Source: Mycobacterium sp. ACS4054 (GTDB taxonomy: Bacteria; Actinomycetota; Actinomycetes; Mycobacteriales; Mycobacteriaceae). Taken from it: a stretch of DNA of 64,000 nt. The stretch lies in the NCBI RefSeq assembly GCF_001667275.1, contig NZ_LZHV01000061.1:248001-312000 (forward strand), in the 5' to 3' direction. Both the position numbers and the translations under genes were made by a program. This document shows positions 8,819 to 18,545 of the stretch, in pieces. Each line of letters starts with the position of its first letter. Within the stretch, counting starts at the first letter, position 1. The notes under the pieces are model-generated. The model was not told the DNA's origin and ran no database searches. It worked only from the letters and a program-made list of their open reading frames with translations.

Positions 8819-10513
8819 ATGCCGCACGTTATTACCCAGTCGTGCTGTAACGACGGGTCCTGCGTTTTCGCCTGCCCGGTGAACTGCATCCACCCCACGC
8901 CCGACGAGCCCGGCTTCGCCACCTCGGAGATGCTCTACATCGATCCGGTTGCCTGCGTGGACTGCGGGGCGTGCGTGAGCGCCTGCCCGGTCGGCGCGAT
9001 CGCTCCTGACACCCGCCTGGATACCAAGCAGCTGCCGTTCGTCGAGATCAACGCGTCCTTCTACCCGGAGCTGCCAAAGGGTGAGAAGTTGCCGCCGACC
9101 TCGAAGCTGGCGCCGGTGCTGCCGGCGGCCGAGGTGCGTGCGAGCCGGCGGCCGCTGACCGTGGCCATCGTGGGGTCCGGGCCGGCGGCGATGTACGCCG
9201 CCGACGAACTGCTCACCCAGCATGGCGTGCGCGTCAACGTCTTTGAGAAGTTGCCCACGCCGTACGGGTTGGTGCGCGCCGGCGTGGCCCCCGATCACCA
9301 GAACACCAAGCGGGTGACCCGGCTCTTCGACCGCGTCGCCGGTCACCGCCGCTTCCGGTTCTACCTCAACGTCGAGGTCGGCAGGCACTTGAGCCACGCC
9401 GATCTGCTCGCCCACCATCACGCCGTGTTGTACGCCGTGGGCGCCCCCGACGACCGTCGCCTGGAGATCGAGGGCATGGGCCTGCCGGGCACCGGCACCG
9501 CCACCGAATTCGTCGCGTGGGTCAACGGGCATCCCGAGTTCGCCTATCTGCCAGTCGATCTCGGCCACGAGCGGGTGGTGATCGTGGGCAACGGGAACGT
9601 CGCCCTCGACGTCGCCCGCGTGCTCACGGCCGATCCCGACGACCTGGCCCGGACCGACATCTCCGACCGCGCGCTGGCGGCCTTTCGCGGCTCCGCGGTC
9701 CGCGAGGTGGTGGTCGCCGCCCGGCGCGGCCCCGCGCAGTCGGCATTCACCCTGCCCGAACTGATCGGGCTCACGGGCTCGTCCGATGTCGTGCTCAGCG
9801 CGGCCGACCACGAGCTGGTCGCGGCCGATCTCGCCACCGTCACGGACGGCTTGACCAGGCGCAAGCTGGAAATACTGAGCAAGCTCGGCGACGACTCGGC
9901 GCCGGCCCACAACTCCGAGGCGCCGCGCATCAGGCTCGCCTACCAGCTCACCCCGAATCGGGTGCTGGGTGACCAACGCGCCACCGGCGTCGAGTTCGCC
10001 GTCACGGGCACCGACCAGCTGAGCCAACTGGAGGCGGGCCTGGTGCTGACCTCAATTGGCTACCGCGGCAAGCCGATTCGCGATCTGCCGTTCGACGAGT
10101 CGGCGGCCGTCGTGCCCAACGACGGCGGGCGCGTGGTCGACCCCGACTCCGGGGCGCCGGTGCCCGGGGCCTACGTCGCCGGCTGGATCAAGCGGGGCCC
10201 CAGCGGGTTCATCGGCACGAACAAATCGTGCTCGCTGCAAACCGTTCATGCCCTGGTCGAGGACTTCAACGCCGGCAAGCTCGGCGATCCGGCGGCCGGG
10301 CGCCGGGCGCTGGACAACCTGGTCCGGGCCCGGCAGCCCGACGCCCTCGACGCGTGCGGCTGGCGGGCAATCGACGCCGCCGAGATCGCCCGCGGCGGCG
10401 ACGGCCGCCCGCGCAACAAGTTCACCGACGTCGCCGACATGCTCGCCGCCGCTGCCGCCGCCGAGCCCGCGCCGCCGCAGCGACGCGGGCTGCTGGACCG
10501 GCTGCTGGGCTAG
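8819..10513 (+). CDS. fprB: ferredoxin/ferredoxin--NADP reductase FprB
   Basis: 564 residues in two parts. Residues 1-75 are a ferredoxin with two cysteine clusters (CCNDGSCVFACPVNC and CVDCGACVSACPVG). From ~110 an adrenodoxin-reductase-type flavoprotein follows, with the FAD motif VAIVGSGPAAMYAA and an NADP site around VIVGNGNVALDVARVL. The fusion moves electrons from NADPH through FAD to iron-sulfur clusters. Its place right after a diiron oxygenase suggests a partner. The stop codon shares CTAG with the convergent VOC gene. Confidence 0.93.
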   Translation: MPHVITQSCCNDGSCVFACPVNCIHPTPDEPGFATSEMLYIDPVACVDCGACVSACPVGAIAPDTRLDTKQLPFVEINASFYPELPKGEKLPPTSKLAPVLPAAEVRASRRPLTVAIVGSGPAAMYAADELLTQHGVRVNVFEKLPTPYGLVRAGVAPDHQNTKRVTRLFDRVAGHRRFRFYLNVEVGRHLSHADLLAHHHAVLYAVGAPDDRRLEIEGMGLPGTGTATEFVAWVNGHPEFAYLPVDLGHERVVIVGNGNVALDVARVLTADPDDLARTDISDRALAAFRGSAVREVVVAARRGPAQSAFTLPELIGLTGSSDVVLSAADHELVAADLATVTDGLTRRKLEILSKLGDDSAPAHNSEAPRIRLAYQLTPNRVLGDQRATGVEFAVTGTDQLSQLEAGLVLTSIGYRGKPIRDLPFDESAAVVPNDGGRVVDPDSGAPVPGAYVAGWIKRGPSGFIGTNKSCSLQTVHALVEDFNAGKLGDPAAGRRALDNLVRARQPDALDACGWRAIDAAEIARGGDGRPRNKFTDVADMLAAAAAAEPAPPQRRGLLDRLLG

Positions 10514-10968
10514 CCGGCGCCCTGCCCCGCCATCGCGGCCTGGATCTCCTCGTAGGGGACCTCGCGGACCGGCTGCCCCATCGACCAGTGGTGGCCGAAC
10601 GGGTCGGCGACCACGCCGTAGCGGTCACCCCAGAACTGGTCGTCCAACGGCGCGACCACGGTGGCGCCCGCATCCAGCGCCCGCTGGAACTTGGCGTCGA
10701 CGTCGGTGACCGTCAGGTGGATGGTGACCGGGGTGCCGCCCAGGGATTTCGGCGTCATCGACTTGCCTCCGCACATCTCGGGGAAGTCGTCGTTGAGCAT
10801 GACGAGAAAGCCGTTGATGCGCACCGCCGCGTGGACGAGTTTTCCGTCCGGACGGGGCACACGCCCTATCTCCTCGGCGCCAAAGGCCTTGACGTAGAAG
10901 TCGATTGCGGCGGCGGCGTCGTCCACCACGAGGTGCGGGGACAGGGCGGGTTCGATGTTAGGTGCCAT
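10510..10968 (-). CDS. VOC/glyoxalase family protein (Rv0887c-like)
   Basis: 152 residues with paired beta-alpha-beta-beta-beta modules: LVVDDAAAAIDFYVKAFGAEE near the N-terminus and HLTVTDVDAKFQRALDAGATVV in the second half, ending with DPFGHHWSMG. The pattern matches PhnB-like/VOC proteins. The ATG is preceded by AAGGAGAAC. The substrate is unknown. The length equals what I recall for Rv0887c. Confidence 0.82.
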   Translation of the reverse strand: MAPNIEPALSPHLVVDDAAAAIDFYVKAFGAEEIGRVPRPDGKLVHAAVRINGFLVMLNDDFPEMCGGKSMTPKSLGGTPVTIHLTVTDVDAKFQRALDAGATVVAPLDDQFWGDRYGVVADPFGHHWSMGQPVREVPYEEIQAAMAGQGAG

Positions 10969-11090
10969 TGTCGTTCTCCTTGCTGTCGGTCTCCCAGGCC
11001 GGCCCGGGACGGGCAGGCTCGCGAGTTATGACTGCTCCCGCGACGCAAACTCATCGCGGCGACACCCATTAAATCGCCGGGCACCGACAA

Positions 11091-12212
11091 CTAGGCGTTG
11101 GTGAGGCTGCGGTCCCAACCCTCGACGGACTCGGGGCTACGCGGGCCGGGACCCACGTAGATGGCCGACGGGCGAACCAGCTTGCCGAGCCGCTTCTGTT
11201 CGAGGATGTGCGCGCACCAGCCGGCGGTGCGCCCGCAGGTGAACATCGCCGGCATCATGTTGGGTGGTACCTGGGCGAAGTCCAGGATCACGGCCGCCCA
11301 GAACTCGACGTTGGTCTCGATGGCGCGGTCCGGACGGCGCTCGCGCAGCTCGCCCAGGGCGGCCTGCTCGAGCGCGACCGCGACCTCGTGGCGCGGCGCG
11401 CCCAGCCGCTCGGCGGTCGCGCGCAGCACCCGCGCCCGCGGGTCCTCCGCGCGGTAGACGCGGTGCCCGAAGCCCATCAGCTTGTCGCCGCTGTCCAGGA
11501 TCTTCTTGACCAGGCCGCGGGCGTCGCCGGTGCGCTCGACCTCTTCGATCATCGGCAGGACGCGCGCCGGCGCGCCGCCGTGCAGCGGCCCGCTCATGGC
11601 CCCGATCGCCCCGGACAGCGCCGCCGCGACGTCGGCCCCGGTCGAGGCGATCACCCGCGCGGTGAAGGTGGAGGCGTTCATGCCGTGTTCGGCGGCCGAG
11701 ACCCAGTAGGCGTCGATCGCCTCGACGTGCCTCGGGTCGGGCTCGCCCTGCCAGCGCGTCATGAAACGGGCTGTGACAGTCGAGCATTCGTCGATGACGC
11801 GTTGCGGGACGGCGGGCTGGTAGATGCCGCGCGCGGACTGGGCGACGTAGGACAGCGCCATCACCGAGGCCCGGGCCAGCTGGTCGCGGGCGGTGGCGTC
11901 GTCGGTGTCGAGCAGGGGGCGGTAGCCCCAGATCGGGGCCAGCATCGCCAGGCCCGCTTGCACGTCGACGCGCACGTCGCCGGTGTGGATGGGTAGCGGG
12001 AACGGCTCGGCGGGCGGCAATCCGTGGCCGAACTTCCCGTCGACCAGCAGGGCCCACACTTCGCCGAACGTGACCTGCTGGTTCACCAGGTCTTGGATGT
12101 CGACGCCGCGGTAGCGCAGCGCGCCGCCGTCCTTATCCGGCTCGGCGATCTCGGTGGTGAACGCGACCACGCCTTCGAGGCCGGGGACAAAGTCTTCGGG
12201 GACCACAGTCAT
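11091..12212 (-). CDS. citA: citrate synthase 2
   Basis: 373 residues of the citrate synthase family. Catalytic regions are visible as the MSGPLHGGAP histidine loop, GFGHRVYRAEDPRA, and FTCGRTAGWCAHILEQ. It condenses acetyl-CoA with oxaloacetate (or acts as a methylcitrate-type isoform). ATG 12212 gives the length I recall for Rv0889c, and the much longer upstream reading has no coding character. It is divergent from pdxH. Mycobacteria carry it alongside gltA2, the main enzyme, also in this window. Confidence 0.92.
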   Translation of the reverse strand: MTVVPEDFVPGLEGVVAFTTEIAEPDKDGGALRYRGVDIQDLVNQQVTFGEVWALLVDGKFGHGLPPAEPFPLPIHTGDVRVDVQAGLAMLAPIWGYRPLLDTDDATARDQLARASVMALSYVAQSARGIYQPAVPQRVIDECSTVTARFMTRWQGEPDPRHVEAIDAYWVSAAEHGMNASTFTARVIASTGADVAAALSGAIGAMSGPLHGGAPARVLPMIEEVERTGDARGLVKKILDSGDKLMGFGHRVYRAEDPRARVLRATAERLGAPRHEVAVALEQAALGELRERRPDRAIETNVEFWAAVILDFAQVPPNMMPAMFTCGRTAGWCAHILEQKRLGKLVRPSAIYVGPGPRSPESVEGWDRSLTNA

Positions 12213-12271
12213 ACCGAAAATTCTCGCACCCCAGCTTCGCGCCGACGCTACCGGCCGGTAGCAAGCCCCGG

Positions 12272-12277
12272 TAGCGT
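12272..12277 (+). promoter_or_regulatory. -10 element for leaderless pdxH
   Basis: TAGCGT, 7 nt before ATG 12285. It predicts a leaderless mRNA and supports that start. Confidence 0.4.
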
Positions 12278-12284
12278 TGGCGCG

Positions 12285-12944
12285 ATGGCCGGACCAGACC
12301 GTGAGCACCTGCAGAGAATGCGCGTGGAGTACGGATCGGTGGAAAAGGACGGCAGTCCGGATCTCGACGCGGATTGGCTCGACGACGGCTGGGTTGCCTT
12401 GCTGCGCAAATGGATCGACGACGCGGAGGGCTCGGGCGTCGCCGAACCCAACGCCATGGTCCTGGCCACCGTCGCCGACGGCAGGCCGACGAGCCGGACG
12501 GTGCTGTGCAAGAGCGTGGACGAGTCGGGGATCACATTTTTCACCAACTACGACTCGGCCAAGGGCGCCGACCTGGCGGTGACGCCGTATGCGTCGGTGA
12601 CCTTTCCCTGGTACCTGCTGGGTCGGCAGGTGCACATCCGCGGCGCGGTGAGCAAGGTCACTGAAGAGGTCACCGAGGACTACTGGTCCAAGCGGCCGCG
12701 CGGCTCGCAGCTGGGGGCGTGGGCCTCGCAGCAGTCGCGTCCGATCGCCTCGCGGGCGGCCCTGCTCGACCAGCTGGCCGAGGTGACCGCGCGCTTCGCC
12801 GACAGCGAGCAGGTCCCGGTGCCACCGGGGTGGGGCGGCTACCTGCTCGCCCCGGAGGAGGTCGAATTCTGGCAGGGGCGGGAGAACCGGTTGCATAACC
12901 GGATCCGGGTCATCGGCGACCGGGTCGAGCGCCTGCAGCCCTGA
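12285..12944 (+). CDS. pdxH: pyridoxamine 5'-phosphate oxidase
   Basis: 219 residues. FMN/PLP-site motifs include SRTVLCKSVDESGITFFTNY, SAKGADLA, WASQQSRPI and the C-terminal EFWQGRENRLHNR signature, in which Asn takes the usual Asp place. It oxidises pyridoxine or pyridoxamine 5'-phosphate to PLP with O2 and FMN. ATG 12285 is supported by the -10 spacing. In M. tuberculosis I recall pdxH elsewhere (Rv2607), so its place between citA and gltA2 is a difference in layout. Confidence 0.93.
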   Translation: MAGPDREHLQRMRVEYGSVEKDGSPDLDADWLDDGWVALLRKWIDDAEGSGVAEPNAMVLATVADGRPTSRTVLCKSVDESGITFFTNYDSAKGADLAVTPYASVTFPWYLLGRQVHIRGAVSKVTEEVTEDYWSKRPRGSQLGAWASQQSRPIASRAALLDQLAEVTARFADSEQVPVPPGWGGYLLAPEEVEFWQGRENRLHNRIRVIGDRVERLQP

Positions 12945-13074
12945 CCCGAGCCGAGGGGCCGGTGCGACGCCGCAGACCCGACCCCGGGCAGGCACGCGAA
13001 CGCGACAACGACTACCTTCACCTATAAGCACCTAGTCAGGGCAGCCATACCAGCCAGAGCGCAAAGGGGTTCTC

Positions 13075-14362
<1,288 letters not shown>

Positions 14363-14367
<5 letters not shown>

Positions 14368-14376
14368 CCGGCTAGC
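14363..14376. terminator. short dyad over convergent stop codons (possible terminator)
   Basis: GCTAGCCGGCTAGC is a perfect 14-bp palindrome that contains the TAG stops of both gltA2 and the convergent flavoprotein gene. It is too short with no U-tract to be a sure terminator. Confidence 0.25.
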
Positions 14377-15949
14377 AACCAGCCAGCGAGGCCAGCACCG
14401 CCATCGCGGCGTTGTGCCCGCCGATGCCCGACACCGCGCCGCCGCGGCGGGCGCCGGAGCCGCACAGCATGATCCGCTCGTGCGCGGTGGCCACCCCCCA
14501 TTGCCGGGCCGGCGTGTCCAGCGGGTCGTCGTCGTCGGCGAAGGGCCAGGCCAGGCCGCCGTGGAAGATGTTGCCGGCGGTCATCCGTAGCGTGCGATGC
14601 AGGTCCAGGGTGGTCGTCGTCTCGATGCACGGCCGGCCCTGGGCGTCGTCCATCAAGACGTCCTGAATCGGTTCGGCCAGAACGGAATTCAGCGACTCCA
14701 GCACCGATTCGGTCAGCCGGTCGCGCAGGGCGCCGGAATAGCTGCCGTCGAACAGCGAGTGGGGGGTGTGCAGGCCGAACACGGTCATGGTGTGCGCGCC
14801 CGATTCCCGTAGGTCGGCCGACAGGATGCTCGGGTCGGTCAGGGAATGGCAATAGGCCTCGCAGGGCAGGGGATCCGGGACCTGCCCGGCGGCCGCGTGC
14901 GAGTACCCGCCGTCAAGCTGGGCCCAGGTCTCGTTCGCGTGGAACGTCCCGGCGAAGGCCTGCTCGGGTGTGACGCCGCCGTCGCGCAACCGGGGCAGGC
15001 GCCGCAGCACCATGTTCACCTTGACCTGCGCGCCCTGGGCGGGGGCAGGCGGTCGTTCCCCAAGCAGCCCGGCGAGCACGGCCGGCGTGACCCCGGCGAG
15101 TACGAACCGGGCCCGGATCAGTCGCTCCTTGTCCCCGGCGCGATACCGGACCAGGCCGTCCGGTTCGACAGCGTAAACCTCTGCGCCGGTAGTGATTTCG
15201 GCGCCGTGCCCGACGGCGGCCCTGGCCAGGGCATCGGTCAGCGCGCCCATCCCGCCGACGGGGACATCCCAGTCCCCGGTCCCGCCGCCGAGCACGTGAT
15301 ACAGGAAGCACACGTTCTGGATCAGCGACGGGTCGACGAGGCGGGCGAACGTTCCGATCAGCGCGTCGGTCGCGATCACCCCGCGCACCACGTCGTTGTC
15401 GACGGCCGCGGTGATGGCATGCCCGATCGGCTCCTCGATCAGGGCGTGCCACGCGGCCGCCGTTTCCGGGTGGTCGCCCACGACGTGCCGGCGGGCCTGC
15501 TCGCGGGTGCGCAACGGTTCCAGCAGCGTCGGCCAGAGCCGCCCGGTCACCAGGCGGCAGCGTTGGTAGAACGCGGCGAACCCGCGCGCGTCGGGGTCGG
15601 CGCCGATCGCCGCGAACGTGTCGCCGCCCGCGCCGATCAACAGCCCACGGCGCCCACCGGTCGCCGGGTCGGGCGTGTACGAGGAATAACGCCGGCGCGC
15701 CAACCGCACGGCGGCGCCCAGGTCGTCGACGATGCGCGGTGGCAGCAGGCTGACCAGGTAGGAGTACCGCGACAGCCGGACCCCGACCCCGTCGAAGGCC
15801 TGCGCCGATACGGCGGCCCCGCCGACGTGCCCCAGCCGCTCCAGCAACCGCACCCGAAGACCCGCCCGCGCCAGGTATCCCGCCGCCACCAGGCCGTTGT
15901 GGCCGCCGCCTATGACTACGGCGTCGACGTCTGCCGCGTCGCCGCTCAG
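14372..15949 (-). CDS. NAD(P)/FAD-dependent oxidoreductase, phytoene desaturase-like (Rv0897c-like), probable CTG start
   Basis: 525 residues of the phytoene dehydrogenase/carotenoid isomerase-like flavoprotein family. The dinucleotide motif VVIGGGHNGLVAAGYLARAG lies at residues 11-30, and a C-terminal LCGSGARRGGAVSGIGGHN motif contacts FAD. The first ATG/GTG/TTG in frame (GTG 15889) lies after the glycine motif, so a start there would destroy the FAD fold. The only sensible start is CTG 15949, which overlaps the upstream TGA as CTGA, just where ATGA or GTGA coupling is usual. Substrate unknown. Confidence 0.8.
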   Translation of the reverse strand: MSGDAADVDAVVIGGGHNGLVAAGYLARAGLRVRLLERLGHVGGAAVSAQAFDGVGVRLSRYSYLVSLLPPRIVDDLGAAVRLARRRYSSYTPDPATGGRRGLLIGAGGDTFAAIGADPDARGFAAFYQRCRLVTGRLWPTLLEPLRTREQARRHVVGDHPETAAAWHALIEEPIGHAITAAVDNDVVRGVIATDALIGTFARLVDPSLIQNVCFLYHVLGGGTGDWDVPVGGMGALTDALARAAVGHGAEITTGAEVYAVEPDGLVRYRAGDKERLIRARFVLAGVTPAVLAGLLGERPPAPAQGAQVKVNMVLRRLPRLRDGGVTPEQAFAGTFHANETWAQLDGGYSHAAAGQVPDPLPCEAYCHSLTDPSILSADLRESGAHTMTVFGLHTPHSLFDGSYSGALRDRLTESVLESLNSVLAEPIQDVLMDDAQGRPCIETTTTLDLHRTLRMTAGNIFHGGLAWPFADDDDPLDTPARQWGVATAHERIMLCGSGARRGGAVSGIGGHNAAMAVLASLAGC

Positions 15950-16209
15950 TTCAGGTAGCCCTCGACCTCGTCTGCCGGACGCACTTCCGCCTCCCGCGGG
16001 TCACCACCGGTGTCGCGCAGCGCCCGGCGCTGTCGCAGCAGGTCCCAGCATTGGTCGAGCTCGACCTCGAGCCGGCGCAGGCGATCGTGTTCCTCCGACT
16101 CGGAGATGTCGCCCTGCTGCAGCTGCGCCCGCAGGGCCTTCTCCTCGGCGACCAGCTCGCGGATGTGTGCCAGCGTGTCGTTGTCGGTCGGTTTGTTGCC
16201 GTTACCCAT
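15946..16209 (-). CDS. DUF2630 family protein (Rv0898c-like)
   Basis: 87 residues, highly charged and helical (about residues 11-70), with the VAEEKALRAQLQQGDIS segment typical of DUF2630. It is probably a small coiled-coil protein; the role is unknown. The ATG has GGAG upstream. It is coupled to the downstream flavoprotein. Confidence 0.85.
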   Translation of the reverse strand: MGNGNKPTDNDTLAHIRELVAEEKALRAQLQQGDISESEEHDRLRRLEVELDQCWDLLRQRRALRDTGGDPREAEVRPADEVEGYLN

Positions 16210-16302
16210 CGCTCCAGTGTGCCCGACCCTCCGCGGACCGCATCGGTTGGGCGGGCCCGGGCGCGGAGCCGGTCAAAAGCCTTGCGCGGTGGGCGAACTC
16301 GT

Positions 16303-17643
16303 TCAGCTCGGGCCCGGCAGGCGCAGCACCAGCCGCGCGCCGCCCAGCGGGCTGCTCTCCAGGGCGGCGGTCCCGCCGTGCAGGTGGGCCTGTTGGGCGA
16401 CCAGGGCCAGCCCCAGCCCGGACCCCGAATGCGACGCGGTCGATCCCCGGGAGAACCGCTCGAACACCACGCTGCGTTCCTCTTCGGGCACGCCGCCGCC
16501 GTTGTCGTCGATGGCGATCTCCACCCCGGCGCGCGAGCTCACCGCCGACAGCTGCACCCGCGTCGCGCCGCCGTGCTTGACGGCGTTGGCGATCGCGTTG
16601 TCCACGGCCAGGCGCAATCCGGCGGGCAGCCCGACGATGATGCACGTCGGCGACGGGACGAGCGAGACGTCGAGGTCGGGGTAGATGCGCATCGCGTCGT
16701 GGGCGGCGCGGTCGAGCAGCTCGGTGATGTCGACCGGCACGTGGTCGTCGGATGTCGACAGTTCGCCCTGGGCCAGCCGTTCGAGGGCGCTCAGGGTGGC
16801 CTCGATGCGCGACTGGGTGCGGATGACGTCGCCCAGCACCTCTTTGCGTTGGTCGTCGGACATGTCCAGGGTGGACAGCACCTCGAGGTTGGTGCGCATC
16901 GCGGTCAGCGGGGTGCGCAGCTCGTGCGACGACACGGCGGCGAAGTCGCGCGCCGACGCGAGCGCCTCCTTGGTGCGGTTCTGCTCGTTCCAGATTCGCT
17001 GCAGCATGCCCCGCATGGCTTCGGCGATCTCGACGGCCTCGGTGGCCCCATGCACTTCCACCCGCGGGGCCTCGTCCCCGGCGTCGATCGATCGGGTCTG
17101 CTGCGCGAGCTGTTTGAACGGCCGCACCGCGAACGCGGCCAGGAGCCAGGCGAACACCGCCGCCGAGACGATGGCGAAGCCACAGATCAGCAGCACCCGC
17201 CGGTGCAGGTTGTTGGTTTCGGCGAGCGTCGCGTCATACGTCGCGCCGACGGCCAGCGATGTCGGCTCCGGCGCGGGGATTTCGACCGTGCGCACGCGGT
17301 AGCGCACGCCGTTGACGTAGGCGTCGCCGTAGTCGACGGCCAGCTTGGGCAGGGTGACATCGGAATTCGACTTGACCAGGTCGCCGCGGCGGATCGTCAT
17401 GATCGCGTCGTTGCCGTTGGGGGAGCGGGGAATTTCGTCGACACCGCGCGGCAGGAACGGGAGGGCGAAACCCGCGGCCTCGTCGAGGCGGCGGTCCAGC
17501 CGCTCCTTGCGGTCGTTGGTGATGCCCACCCAGACGACGATGCCGACGATGAGAACGGGGATCGCCGCGCCGATCACCGTCGCCACCACCACCCGGGCGC
17601 GCAGCGACGGCGTACGGGTCAGGATTCGGGACACAAAATTCAT
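16303..17643 (-). CDS. prrB: sensor histidine kinase PrrB
   Basis: 446 residues, the length I recall for Rv0902c. Two membrane helices (about 20-42 and 150-173) flank an extracytoplasmic sensor domain. A HAMP linker follows, then the phospho-accepting histidine in AAVSSHELRTPLTAMR, the N box around DNAIANAVKHGG, DDNGGGVPEEE, and the G2 box GSGLGLALVAQQAH. It phosphorylates PrrA; this system is essential in M. tuberculosis and is linked to adaptation in macrophages and nitrogen starvation. It starts 15 nt after prrA. Confidence 0.95.
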   Translation of the reverse strand: MNFVSRILTRTPSLRARVVVATVIGAAIPVLIVGIVVWVGITNDRKERLDRRLDEAAGFALPFLPRGVDEIPRSPNGNDAIMTIRRGDLVKSNSDVTLPKLAVDYGDAYVNGVRYRVRTVEIPAPEPTSLAVGATYDATLAETNNLHRRVLLICGFAIVSAAVFAWLLAAFAVRPFKQLAQQTRSIDAGDEAPRVEVHGATEAVEIAEAMRGMLQRIWNEQNRTKEALASARDFAAVSSHELRTPLTAMRTNLEVLSTLDMSDDQRKEVLGDVIRTQSRIEATLSALERLAQGELSTSDDHVPVDITELLDRAAHDAMRIYPDLDVSLVPSPTCIIVGLPAGLRLAVDNAIANAVKHGGATRVQLSAVSSRAGVEIAIDDNGGGVPEEERSVVFERFSRGSTASHSGSGLGLALVAQQAHLHGGTAALESSPLGGARLVLRLPGPS

Positions 17644-17658
17644 CGCCGCTCGACCTGG

Positions 17659-18369
17659 TTACTGCATGCGCAGCACGAACCCTACTCCGCGGACGGTGTG
17701 CAGCAGCCTGGGACCGCCGTTGGCCTCCAGCTTGCGGCGCAGGTAACCGATGAAGACGTCGACCACGTTGGTGTCGGCGGCGAAGTCGTAACCCCACACC
17801 AGCTCCAGCAGCTGCGCGCGGGACAGCACCGCGGTCTTGTGCTCGGCCAGCACCGCCAGCAGGTCGAACTCCCGCTTGGTCAGGTCGACGTCGACGCCGT
17901 TGACCCGGGCGCGCCGGCCGGGGATGTCCACTTCCAGCGGACCGACGGTGATGGTTTCCGACGACGAGGTTGCCGTCGCGCCGCGACGACGCAGCAGCGC
18001 CTTGACCCGCGCGACGAGCTCGGCCAACACGAACGGCTTGACCAAGTAGTCGTCGGCGCCGGCCTCGAGCCCGGCCACCCGGTCGTCGACCGAGCTGCGG
18101 GCGGAGAGCACGCACACCGGGACGTCGTTGTCCATCGCCCGCAGCGCCGTGACGACGCTGACGCCGTCCAGGACGGGCATGTTGATGTCCAGCACGATCG
18201 CGTCCGGCCGGGTCTCGGTGGCGCTGCGCAGGGCTTCCGCGCCGTCGACCGCGGTCGACACCTCGAACCCGGACAGCCGCAGGCCGCGCTCGAGTGAGGC
18301 GAGCACATCGGAGTCGTCGTCGACGACCAAGACGCGAGGTGAGATCCCACCGGTGTCCATGCCGCCCAT
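17659..18369 (-). CDS. prrA: response regulator PrrA
   Basis: 236 residues. The receiver domain has the acidic pocket VVDDDSD, phospho-acceptor D61 in IVLDINMPVLDG, and the conserved Lys in DDYLVKPF. An OmpR/PhoB winged helix follows, with LTKREFDLLAVLAEH and DVFIGYLRRKLE. ATG 18369 gives the Rv0903c length; an ATG at 18360 is an alternative. It forms the promoter-proximal gene of the prrA-prrB operon. Confidence 0.95.
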   Translation of the reverse strand: MGGMDTGGISPRVLVVDDDSDVLASLERGLRLSGFEVSTAVDGAEALRSATETRPDAIVLDINMPVLDGVSVVTALRAMDNDVPVCVLSARSSVDDRVAGLEAGADDYLVKPFVLAELVARVKALLRRRGATATSSSETITVGPLEVDIPGRRARVNGVDVDLTKREFDLLAVLAEHKTAVLSRAQLLELVWGYDFAADTNVVDVFIGYLRRKLEANGGPRLLHTVRGVGFVLRMQ

Positions 18370-18545
18370 CTTGCCTGATTGTTCGTCGCGGCGGCGCCCA
18401 GGATGGGCCGCCGGTGCCCAAAAGGTTACGGTTTCGACGCTGCGCCGCAACTGCCCGCTGGTATCGGCGTGCGGACGAAATGGGGTGCCGTCCTTCGGGA
18501 TTCGCTCGGATGCGGCGAGTCACGCCGGGCTCGTGCGGGTTTGGC

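Noticed and set aside
12213..13031. Upstream extension of the citA frame by over 270 codons
   Set aside because: It runs antisense through pdxH, and ATG 12212 gives the normal family length.
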